This document shows, one piece after another, positions 1-6,067 of a DNA stretch of 14,558 nt. Made by a program: the position numbers and the translations under genes. Below the pieces are notes generated by a model. It worked only from the letters and a program-made list of their open reading frames with translations, was not told where the DNA came from and searched no databases. Origin of the DNA: Gammaproteobacteria bacterium. Its GTDB lineage: Bacteria > Pseudomonadota > Gammaproteobacteria > Steroidobacterales > Steroidobacteraceae. Position 1 is the first letter of the stretch. Every line of letters starts with the position of its first letter. The stretch lies in assembly GCA_030039615.1 (NCBI GenBank), contig JASHVF010000284.1:1-14558 (forward strand). Reading direction: 5' to 3'.

Positions 1-902
1 CCGACGTGCTGCTCGCCGAGCGGATAGGGATAGTCGGAGCCAAGCATCACCCGGTTCTCGCCCATGGTGCGCACCAGAAAGTCGAGGGCGTCGTGGCTGA
101 ACACCGCACCGTCGACCGAGAAACGGTCGAGGTAGGACGAGGGGGGATGCGGGCAGTCCTCGCGCACGATGTCGCGGTTACGCCAGGCATTGTCGACACG
201 CCCGAGGAGATAGGGGAAGCTGCCGCCGCCGTGCGCGAAGCACAGCTTGAGCGACCTGGGTAGCCGCTCGAACGCACCGGAAAGAATCAGCCACAGGATC
301 GACAGCTGCGTCTCGGCCGGCATGGACACCAGCCACGGCAGCTGGTACTTCGGCATGCGCTCCTGCGCCATCATGTCCCAGGGATGCACGAACACGGGTG
401 CGCCTTCCTCGGCGCAATGCCTGAGGAAGGTGAGTATGCCCGCGTCGTTCATCTCCCGCGAGCCGACGTGATTGCCGATATGCACACCGACGTGCCCGTC
501 GTCCATGGCGCGCGACAGCTCGCGGCAGGCGAGCTCGCTGTCCTGCAGCGGCACCTGGCACAGCGACTTGAGCCGCCGCGGCGCGTGCGCGCAGATCTCG
601 AGCGCCGCGTCGTTGAAGATGCGGGCGCACTCGAGCGCCTGGGCTGCGGGACGCTGATAGGCGAACAGCAGCGGCGTGGCGCACATGATCTGCACCTCGA
701 CGCCGTCCCGGTCCATGTCCTCGAGGCGCAGCCGCGCGTCCCAGCAGGCCGCGCTCACCGGGCGGAACTCGCGCCCCCCGACCATCAGCATCGCCCCACC
801 GCCCGGCCCGTGGCGCATCCACGGCCAGTCGGGGGTGCCGAAACGGGCGGCCAGATCCGGCCAGCTGCGCGGCAGGAAGTGCGAGTGGATGTCGATACTC
901 AC
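1..902 (-). CDS. nbaD: 2-amino-3-carboxymuconate-6-semialdehyde decarboxylase (ACMSD), 3' end cut by window edge
   Basis: Decarboxylates 2-amino-3-carboxymuconate 6-semialdehyde to 2-aminomuconate 6-semialdehyde in the 3-hydroxyanthranilate (kynurenine / 2-nitrobenzoate) meta-cleavage pathway; cytoplasmic, metal-dependent amidohydrolase fold. I translated 300 sense codons from a GTG at 900-902; the reading frame is still open at base 1. Visible are the metal ligands H6 and H8 (DIHSHF), H173 (FVHPWD) and D290 (GSDYP), and H224 (FAHGGG). R47 and R235 (LLGRVDNAW) fall where the substrate arginines of the Pseudomonas fluorescens enzyme (R51, R239) are expected. The start is set by a perfect TAAGGAGG eight bases upstream and by the HSHF motif starting at residue 6. 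It lies 13 bases behind the deaminase gene, whose stop codon is inside that ribosome site. The family is about 330 residues, so roughly 30 residues are missing past the edge. Identity is firm; the symbol follows the nba cluster naming. Confidence 0.93.
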   Translation of the reverse strand, partial: MSIDIHSHFLPRSWPDLAARFGTPDWPWMRHGPGGGAMLMVGGREFRPVSAACWDARLRLEDMDRDGVEVQIMCATPLLFAYQRPAAQALECARIFNDAALEICAHAPRRLKSLCQVPLQDSELACRELSRAMDDGHVGVHIGNHVGSREMNDAGILTFLRHCAEEGAPVFVHPWDMMAQERMPKYQLPWLVSMPAETQLSILWLILSGAFERLPRSLKLCFAHGGGSFPYLLGRVDNAWRNRDIVREDCPHPPSSYLDRFSVDGAVFSHDALDFLVRTMGENRVMLGSDYPYPLGEQHV

Positions 903-910
903 GGCTCGAT

Positions 911-918
911 CCTCCTTA
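911..918 (-). promoter_or_regulatory. Shine-Dalgarno TAAGGAGG that overlaps the deaminase stop codon
   Basis: On the minus strand the sequence reads TAAGGAGG, where the TAA is the stop codon of the RidA-type deaminase (916-918) and AGGAGG is a consensus ribosome site for the GTG start of the decarboxylase at 902. This decides the GTG start and suggests that termination of the deaminase feeds initiation of the decarboxylase (translational coupling, inferred). Confidence 0.8.
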
Positions 919-1350
919 GAGCGGCAGCTGGGACGCGCCGCGGCCGCGAAAGGCGAGTGCCTTGATCTCGATGAGCAGGTGCGGGTGCGGGAGCTCTGCC
1001 ACCGCCACGGTGGTACGTGCCGGTCCCTGGAAGCCGAAGAACTCGCTGTACACCTCGTTGTAGCCCTTGAAGTCCTCCATGCTCACGAGGAACGTGCTCA
1101 CCTCGACCACGTCCTCGAGGCTGGCGCCGGCGGCGAGCAGAATGTCGCGGATGTTCTCGATGACGGCGCGCGTCTGAACGCGGATGTCGAGCACCGCAGT
1201 GCCGTCCGGCCCGGGCTCGGCGCCGGCGATCGAGTCGTCCGGGCGGCGTGCGCTGGTGCCGGAGACGAAGATGAAGTCGCCGGCGCGGCGGAAGTGCGGG
1301 AAGGTGCCGCGCGGGCGCGCCTTGCCGGCGACCACGCCGCTGCCGCTCAC
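916..1350 (-). CDS. nbaF: 2-aminomuconate deaminase (RidA/YjgF/YER057c fold)
   Basis: Hydrolytic deamination of 2-aminomuconate to 4-oxalocrotonate (2-hydroxymuconate) plus ammonia, the third of three consecutive steps encoded here; soluble cytoplasmic protein of the RidA trimer fold. The 144-residue product has the RidA hallmarks: FIFVSGTS near residues 27-33, NIRDILLAAGA near 67-75, the conserved substrate-binding arginine R112 (GPARTTV) and a C-terminal PHPHLLIEIKA block with E128. The extra N-terminal stretch KARPRGTFPHFRRAGDF is typical of the aminomuconate deaminase branch as I remember it, rather than of generic RidA. I chose the GTG at 1348-1350 because it forms a GTGA overlap with the dehydrogenase stop. 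An in-frame extension to 1554 would lie entirely inside the dehydrogenase gene and reads as low-complexity Arg/Ala sequence. Function is supported by position between its pathway partners. Confidence 0.88.
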   Translation of the reverse strand: MSGSGVVAGKARPRGTFPHFRRAGDFIFVSGTSARRPDDSIAGAEPGPDGTAVLDIRVQTRAVIENIRDILLAAGASLEDVVEVSTFLVSMEDFKGYNEVYSEFFGFQGPARTTVAVAELPHPHLLIEIKALAFRGRGASQLPL

Positions 1351-2834
1351 AGCTTCACGCAGATGTTCATGGGCTCCGAGAAGAAGGCGAGCGAATGCAT
1401 GCCGCCCTCGCGGCCGATCCCCGAGAGCTTGGCGCCGCCGAACGGCGTACGCAGGTCGCGCAGGTACCAGTCGTTCACCCAGGTGAGGCCGACGTCCATC
1501 GCGCGCGCGACGCGGTGCGCGCGCTGCAGGTTGCTGGTCCACACCGCGGCGCACAGTCCATAGCGCGTGTCGTTGGCCTCACTCACCGCCTGCTCCTCGG
1601 AATCGAAGGGCGCGATGTGGCAGATGGGGCCGAAGATCTCCTCGCGCACGCAGCGCGCCTGCTCGGAGAGGCCCGTGACGATCGTCGGCTCGATGAAGGC
1701 GCCGGCGTCACGCTCGTCGCCGAGTCGCGGCACGCCCCCGCCGCACACGATCGTGCCGCCTTCCTCGCGCGCCAGTCGGTAATAGGAGAGCACCTTGTCG
1801 CGGTGCGCGCGCGAGATGAGCGGGCCGATATCGGCGCCCTCGTAGGGTCCGCCGATCCGCATGGCGCGCGCACGCGCGGCCAGCGTCTCGACGAAGCGCT
1901 CGAAGATCGGACGCTCGACGTACACGCGCTCCGAGCACAGACACACCTGGCCGCAGTTGGAGAATACCGAGCGCATGCTGCCGGCGATGGCGGCGTCGAA
2001 GTCGGCATCCGCGAACACGATGGCGGCGTTCTTGCCGCCGAGCTCGAACGACAGCGCTTTGACGGTCGCGGCGGCGCTGCGCATGATCGCAGCTCCCGTG
2101 CCGGTCTCGCCGGTGAAGGCGATGGCGCTCACGTCCGGGTGGCTCACCAGCGCCTCGCCGGTCGAGGCGGGCCCGAAGCCGTTGACGAGATTGAACACCC
2201 CGGGCGGGATGCCCACCTCGTGCATCACCTGCGCCAGCAGCAGCGCCGACGACGGCGTCTCCTCGGAAGGCTTGGCGACCACCGTATTGCCGCACACCAG
2301 CGCCGGGGCGACCTTCCAGGTGAGCAGCAGGAACGGGAAGTTCCACGGCGCAATCGCCGCGACCACGCCCACCGGCTTGTGCACCGTGTAGTTGAGCGCG
2401 CCGCGCCCGTCCGGGGTGGCCATCTCGTAGCATTCCGAGGCGCGCGCCAGCGCGAGATCCGCGTAGGCGCGAAAATTGGCGGCGCCGCGCGGGATGTCGA
2501 GCGCCTTGGCCTGCGCCAGCATCTTGCCGGAGTCGGCGATCTCGGCGGCCAGGAACTCCTCGAAGCGCTGCTCGATGCGGTCCGCCACCTTGCGCAGCAG
2601 CGCGCAGCGCTCCTGCACCGTGAGCCGCGCCCACGGCCCGCGCAGCGCCGCGCGGGCCGCCTGCACGGCGCGATCCACCAGCGCCGCGTCGGCCTCGCCG
2701 ACGGTCGCGATCACCCGGCCGTTCGCCGGGTTGGTGTTGGGGAAGCTCTGGCTCGGGCGGACGAAATCGCCGCCGACATAACAGGGCAGCTGCTGGCCCG
2801 CGAAGGGGTATTCCGCCGGAGTGCTGTTCGCCAT
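1347..2834 (-). CDS. nbaE: 2-aminomuconate 6-semialdehyde dehydrogenase (aldehyde dehydrogenase superfamily)
   Basis: NAD-dependent oxidation of 2-aminomuconate 6-semialdehyde to 2-aminomuconate, competing with spontaneous cyclisation to picolinate; cytoplasmic. The 495-residue protein is full length for the family. Visible are the oxyanion asparagine N165 (PWNFP), the cofactor-site lysine in VVAKPSE, the FTGETGTG nucleotide loop near 240-247, the general-base glutamate E264 (FELGGK) and the nucleophile C298 (CGQVCLCSE). R116 (DIPRG) and R459 (WYLRDLR) sit where the substrate-carboxylate arginines R120 and R464 of the P. fluorescens enzyme are expected; N165, E264 and C298 all keep the same four-residue offset. 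This separates it from generic aldehyde dehydrogenases, although the sister 2-hydroxymuconic semialdehyde dehydrogenases are close relatives; the ACMSD neighbour settles it. It is the first gene of the operon and its stop overlaps the deaminase start by GTGA. There is no clear Shine-Dalgarno before the ATG. Confidence 0.92.
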   Translation of the reverse strand: MANSTPAEYPFAGQQLPCYVGGDFVRPSQSFPNTNPANGRVIATVGEADAALVDRAVQAARAALRGPWARLTVQERCALLRKVADRIEQRFEEFLAAEIADSGKMLAQAKALDIPRGAANFRAYADLALARASECYEMATPDGRGALNYTVHKPVGVVAAIAPWNFPFLLLTWKVAPALVCGNTVVAKPSEETPSSALLLAQVMHEVGIPPGVFNLVNGFGPASTGEALVSHPDVSAIAFTGETGTGAAIMRSAAATVKALSFELGGKNAAIVFADADFDAAIAGSMRSVFSNCGQVCLCSERVYVERPIFERFVETLAARARAMRIGGPYEGADIGPLISRAHRDKVLSYYRLAREEGGTIVCGGGVPRLGDERDAGAFIEPTIVTGLSEQARCVREEIFGPICHIAPFDSEEQAVSEANDTRYGLCAAVWTSNLQRAHRVARAMDVGLTWVNDWYLRDLRTPFGGAKLSGIGREGGMHSLAFFSEPMNICVKL

Positions 2835-2923
2835 GTGAACGCGGATTCTAGTCCGGCGGCACTATCGATGAATAATTGTTTTTTTAACCTCTGGTATGCA
2901 ATTAATCTATAGCGGTCGGCGCC
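2835..2923 (-). promoter_or_regulatory. AT-rich intergenic region, probable promoter of the aminomuconate operon
   Basis: This 89-base gap is conspicuously AT-rich in a GC-rich window (a run of seven T, then ATTAAT and CTATAG). On the minus strand TAGAAT (2845-2850) is a five-of-six match to a -10 box. TTCATC at 2867-2872 is a weak -35 with 16-base spacing. Transcription from it would begin only a few bases before the ATG at 2834, which would fit the absence of a ribosome site. An alternative is TTGCAT (2896-2901) with AATTAT (2872-2877). No clear operator palindrome is seen. The region could also serve only as a spacer after the upstream GFA gene. Confidence 0.4.
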
Positions 2924-3394
2924 TCACTTTCCGAGCAGCACGCGCCGGCGCGCCAGGCTCTCCGCGCTCCAGACCTCGGCGCTCTTGTAGTACTGCGGCA
3001 CCGCGCGCGCCCCCGCCGGGATCACCACCCAGGGCTGCTTCGACTCGGTGAAGATATGGATGTCAGGCGGGCAGGCATCGGGATCGTCGAGCGTACCGAC
3101 GCGCACGAAGCGCAGCGCCTCGCCCGCGCCCGCGTAGTTGCTCCACAGCGCGATGCGGCACACCGGGCAGCGGGAGATGCTCTGGCCCTTGCCGCTTGCG
3201 CTCGGGGTCGCGATCACCTCCGGGGTGCCCTGCAGCAGCACCACGCGGTCCGCCTCCATCAACGCGTTGAGCGCAAAGGCCGCGCCGCTCTCGCGCTGGC
3301 ACCAGCGGCAGTGGCAGCAATGCACGATGAGCGGCCGGCTGCGCAGCTCGTAGCGCACGGCGCGGCAATCGCAGCCGCCGCCGGCAAAGCTCAT
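2924..3394 (-). CDS. GFA family (glutathione-dependent formaldehyde-activating enzyme/CENP-V fold) zinc protein
   Basis: A 156-residue protein of the GFA family, small beta-tent proteins with two zinc sites; members are annotated as S-hydroxymethylglutathione synthase-like, but most have no proven substrate. The sequence shows the canonical pattern: GGCDCRAVRY with C8 and C10, then VHCCHCRWCQRESGAAF with C27, C29 and C32, then the second half of the structural site RCPVC with C76 and C79. The FRVGTLDD-type strand and the DIHIFTESKQPW segment, both common in the family, follow. The ATG at 3392-3394 overlaps the stop of the PsiF-like gene as ATGA, so the two are almost certainly translated together. 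Length and all cysteines look intact. The real substrate cannot be read from the sequence, and the link to formaldehyde is by family name only. Confidence 0.85.
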   Translation of the reverse strand: MSFAGGGCDCRAVRYELRSRPLIVHCCHCRWCQRESGAAFALNALMEADRVVLLQGTPEVIATPSASGKGQSISRCPVCRIALWSNYAGAGEALRFVRVGTLDDPDACPPDIHIFTESKQPWVVIPAGARAVPQYYKSAEVWSAESLARRRVLLGK

Positions 3395-3750
3395 TGGCTC
3401 GCGCTCGAGCCCTTGAGACAGTTGCTCATGTAGGTCTTGCGGTCGTCGCCCTTCAGTCCCTTGGAGGTCGCGTCCGCATTGCAGGTCTTCATCTTTTCCT
3501 GCTGACTGTTGGCGGGCTTGGCGGCGGCGGCCGGCTTGGCCGACAGGCAGTCCTTCATGTAGGACTTGCGGTCGTCACCCTTCAGTCCCTTGGAGGTCGC
3601 ATCCGCGTTGCAGCTCTTCATCTTGTCCTGCTGGCTGTTGGTGCCGGCAGCCGGCGCCGCGCTGCCCGCGGCCGCCTGCGCAAACACCGCGGAACCCGAC
3701 AGCAGCGCCAGCGCGACACTCACCGCCACGAACCAGGTGATATGTCTCAT
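3391..3750 (-). CDS. psiF: PsiF-family protein, two PsiF repeats, exported
   Basis: A small secreted protein of 119 residues: signal peptide MRHITWFVAVSVALALLSGSAVFAQA, an Ala/Pro linker, then two copies of the PsiF repeat (NSQQxKMKxCNADATSKGLKGDDRKxYMxxCL) separated by an AKPAAAAKPA spacer. Each repeat carries two cysteines, probably forming a disulfide in the periplasm. Escherichia coli PsiF has the same two-repeat layout and is phosphate-starvation inducible; its molecular role is not known. I chose the ATG at 3748-3750 because it begins directly with the signal peptide and follows a purine-rich GAGGGGAGGGGGAC ribosome site; an in-frame ATG at 3774 would add eight polar residues. Its stop overlaps the GFA gene start. 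No clear Pho box was recognised upstream, so phosphate regulation is not supported here. Confidence 0.85.
   Translation of the reverse strand: MRHITWFVAVSVALALLSGSAVFAQAAAGSAAPAAGTNSQQDKMKSCNADATSKGLKGDDRKSYMKDCLSAKPAAAAKPANSQQEKMKTCNADATSKGLKGDDRKTYMSNCLKGSSASQ
3426..3641 (-). repeat. Two 87-base direct repeats inside the psiF-like gene
   Basis: The two PsiF repeats are also near-identical as DNA: 3426-3512 and 3555-3641 (129-base offset) differ at 7 of 87 positions by my count. The protein units differ at even fewer positions. Similarity this high at the nucleotide level suggests a recent internal duplication or ongoing gene conversion rather than an ancient two-domain protein. Confidence 0.85.
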
Positions 3751-3810
3751 GTCCCCCTCCCCTCGGATGCTCACGGATCTGTGACCGAGCTATGGTACAC
3801 CTTGGCGCCG

Positions 3811-5577
3811 CTACTCCAGGTCCGGGTAGGGTCCCTTGCCGCCCTCGGCAATGAAGCGGTCGATGCGCGCCGTCAGCACCGGCAGCGGCACCGAGCCGAG
3901 CTCGAGCAGCGCGTCGTGGAATGCACGGATGTTGAAGTGCTCGCCGAGCGCCCGCTCGGCGCGCGCGCGGCCTTCGAGGATGGTGCGCTCGCCGAGGTAA
4001 TACGACAGTGCCTGGGCGGGCCAGGCGATGTAACGGTCCACCTCCGTACCGATCTCGCGCTCCGGGAGCGCGGTGTACTCGCGCATGTAGTCGAGCGCCT
4101 GCTCGCGCGTCCAGCCCTGCGCGTGCACGCCGGTATCCACCACCAGCCGCACGGCGCGCCAGATCTGATAGCCGAGCATGCCGAAGCGGTCGTAGGGCGT
4201 CTCGTACATGCCCATCTCGTCGCCGAGCCGCTCGCAGTAGAGCGCCCATCCCTCGCCGTAGGCGGAGATGTAGCTCAGGCGCCGGAACTCGGGCTGACCC
4301 TTCTGCTCCATGGCGATCGGGATCTGGAACGCATGCCCCGGAGCCGACTCGTGCAGCGTGAGGGCGGTGAGGTTGTAGAGCGGGCGGCTCGGCAGGTCGT
4401 AGGTGTTGAGCAGATAAACGCCCGGGCCGCCGCGCCCGGCGGTGTAGAACGGCGCCAGATCGTCCGGCACCGGCTTGATGGTGAAGCGCGCCCTTGGCAG
4501 GTAGCCGAAGTAAGTCGCCGCCTTGCCGTCGAACACCTTGGCGATCCAGGCGGCGCGCATCAGCAGCTCCTGCGGGGTCTGCGCGTAGAAGCGCGCATCG
4601 GTGCGCAGCAGGTGCAGGAACGCCGCGAAGTCGCCCGTGAACCCCGTGGCGCGCATCTGCTCAAGCATGGCCTCGTGCAGCCGTGCCACCTCGGAGAGGC
4701 CGAGCTTGTGAATCTCCTCCGGGTCCATGTCGAGCGTGGTGTATTCGCGGATCTTGGCGCGGTAGTAGCTCTTGCCGTCCGGCAGTGCCTCGGCCGCGAG
4801 CGTGGTACGCGTGCCCGGCAGATACTCATCGCGCATGAAGGCGAGCAGCTTCACGTACGCCGGCTGCACCACGTCGCGGATGACGCTCACGGCCTCGGTG
4901 CGCAGCGCCGCCTGCTGCGCCGGCGCGATCCCCGGCATGTCCCTGAACGGGGTGTAGAACAGGCCCGCCTCCGGCGTCGCGTTGCTCACGGCCGTGATCG
5001 AGGCGTCGCGCCCCTGCAGCGTCACCCGCGGCGGCGTGAAGCCGCGGCGCAGGCCGGCGCGCATCTCGTTCATCTGCTCGTCGAAGTAGCGCGGGATGTC
5101 GCGCATCTGCGCGATCCAGTGCTGATAGTCGATGAGCGTGCGAAACGGCCGCCGCGCCGTGTAGCCGAGGTCGGTCCAGAAGGTCGAGTCGGAGTTGACC
5201 GGCATCTCGAAGTCGCGGAAACGCTGTGCATCGATCAGCACCTCGAGCTGCGCCCGGTAGATGTCGTAGTTGACCTGGCTCGCCGGTGAGAGACTGTCGC
5301 GCGGGATAGCCGAAACCTTGCGCAGCGTCTCCTCCCAGTAGGCGCGCCGCTGCTCCTCGCTGGCCGCATCGACCTTCGGCAGCCGATCGGCGATCGGCTC
5401 GGTGCTGTCCTCGCCGCCCGGCATCTGCTCCTTGCGCCAGCGCCATTCGGCCGCGTAGATCGCGCGGAAGCGCTCATCCGCCGCGTGTTGGCGTGACTCG
5501 CGGGAGCAGCCGGCCGCGAGCGCAGCGCCGAGCACCAGCAGAGCCAAGCCCGCCGCGTAAGGCCGTGGGTCGCGCAT
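3811..5577 (-). CDS. DUF885 family lipoprotein, putative metallohydrolase
   Basis: A 588-residue member of the DUF885 family, commonly found as exported proteins and presumed metallopeptidases/hydrolases. The N-terminus is a lipoprotein signal, MRDPRPYAAGLALLVLGAAL followed by the lipobox LAAGC with C24 as the lipidated residue, so the protein should be anchored in an envelope membrane. The body is mostly helical. The metal-site signature HESAPGH (H409, E410, H415) is followed about 25 residues later by YGEGWALYCERLG, whose E442 is the likely third ligand, a gluzincin-like arrangement. The frame is open to 5655 but I chose the ATG at 5575-5577: it starts at the signal peptide and has AAGGAATGGAAG just upstream. 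The substrate is unknown; peptides are the usual guess. It is divergent from crcB (86-base gap) and lies 60 bases upstream of the psiF-like gene on the same strand. Confidence 0.85.
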   Translation of the reverse strand: MRDPRPYAAGLALLVLGAALAAGCSRESRQHAADERFRAIYAAEWRWRKEQMPGGEDSTEPIADRLPKVDAASEEQRRAYWEETLRKVSAIPRDSLSPASQVNYDIYRAQLEVLIDAQRFRDFEMPVNSDSTFWTDLGYTARRPFRTLIDYQHWIAQMRDIPRYFDEQMNEMRAGLRRGFTPPRVTLQGRDASITAVSNATPEAGLFYTPFRDMPGIAPAQQAALRTEAVSVIRDVVQPAYVKLLAFMRDEYLPGTRTTLAAEALPDGKSYYRAKIREYTTLDMDPEEIHKLGLSEVARLHEAMLEQMRATGFTGDFAAFLHLLRTDARFYAQTPQELLMRAAWIAKVFDGKAATYFGYLPRARFTIKPVPDDLAPFYTAGRGGPGVYLLNTYDLPSRPLYNLTALTLHESAPGHAFQIPIAMEQKGQPEFRRLSYISAYGEGWALYCERLGDEMGMYETPYDRFGMLGYQIWRAVRLVVDTGVHAQGWTREQALDYMREYTALPEREIGTEVDRYIAWPAQALSYYLGERTILEGRARAERALGEHFNIRAFHDALLELGSVPLPVLTARIDRFIAEGGKGPYPDLE

Positions 5578-5663
5578 CTTCCATTCCTTTCGCCTGCCTC
5601 GGGGGTGCGACAGCATACTGCAACCGTTGCGCTGCGCCCGTATCGCGCGGTACAAGGAAGCGG
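5578..5663. promoter_or_regulatory. Divergent intergenic region between the DUF885 lipoprotein gene and crcB
   Basis: The 86 bases between the two start codons must hold both promoters. I see no strong sigma70 box on either strand. A perfect 11-base palindrome GCAACCGTTGC lies at 5620-5630 near the middle. AAGGAAG at 5654-5660 is the crcB ribosome site. The knotted structure and conserved bases of a fluoride (crcB) riboswitch were not recognised, and the space is barely long enough for one. Confidence 0.4.
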
Positions 5664-6044
5664 ATGTGGAAATCGATACTCGCCGTGAGCATCGGGGCGA
5701 GCCTCGGCGCGCTGCTGCGCTGGTGGCTCGGCATGCGGCTCAACCCACATTTTGCGCCGATCCCTCCGGGCACGCTCGCCGCCAACCTCATCGGCGGCTA
5801 CGTGGTCGGAGTGGCGGTGGCTTTCTTCGCCACTTACACCGCACTCGCGCCCGAGTGGCGGCTGTTCATCATCACCGGCTTCTGCGGCGGGCTCACCACC
5901 TTCTCGACCTTTTCCGCGGAGGTGGTCACGTTGCTGCAGGACGGGCGCGCCAGCTGGGCGCTCGCGGCCATGGCGACGCATCTGGGCGGCTCGCTCCTCA
6001 TGACACTCGCAGGCATCGGCACGGTCGTCTGGCTGCGCGGCTGA
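5664..6044 (+). CDS. crcB: Fluoride ion channel CrcB/Fluc
   Basis: A 126-residue inner-membrane protein that forms an antiparallel dual-topology dimer and exports fluoride. Four hydrophobic segments are visible (about 3-22, 35-60, 65-90 and 98-123). Family signatures are in order: GASLGALLRWW near the N-terminus, GTLAANLIGGYVVG with the pore-facing N41, and GFCGGLTTFSTFS (72-84) with the two pore phenylalanines F80 and F83 and the break that holds the central sodium ion. The frame is open further upstream, but the ATG at 5664-5666 follows AAGGAAG and gives the normal family length. The gene is a single plus-strand gene between minus-strand genes, convergent with the paaY-like gene 23 bases beyond its stop. 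Confidence 0.95.
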   Translation: MWKSILAVSIGASLGALLRWWLGMRLNPHFAPIPPGTLAANLIGGYVVGVAVAFFATYTALAPEWRLFIITGFCGGLTTFSTFSAEVVTLLQDGRASWALAAMATHLGGSLLMTLAGIGTVVWLRG

Positions 6045-6067
6045 GGCTGCCGGCGCGCGGCGCGCTG

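Noticed and set aside
178..822. Minus-strand 214-codon frame near the left edge.
   Set aside because: Arg/Ala-rich low-complexity product; the GTG-started ACMSD frame covering the same bases has all catalytic residues.
1351..1554. N-terminal extension of the deaminase to an ATG at 1554.
   Set aside because: It would overlap 200 bases of the dehydrogenase and has no RidA homology; the GTGA junction start gives the normal family length.
3394..5289. Long plus-strand open frame (631 codons) opposite the psiF and DUF885 genes, and similar long antisense frames at 6669-7760, 8935-10479 and 11407-12630.
   Set aside because: Their translations are rich in Arg, His, Ala and Val-Leu-His runs with no domain, and they mirror real genes with recognisable motifs. 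This is the usual result of high G+C codon third positions.
6045..6067. GC-rich stretch between the convergent crcB and paaY stops as a bidirectional terminator.
   Set aside because: Only short GCGC self-complementarity, no stable stem followed by a T-run on either strand.
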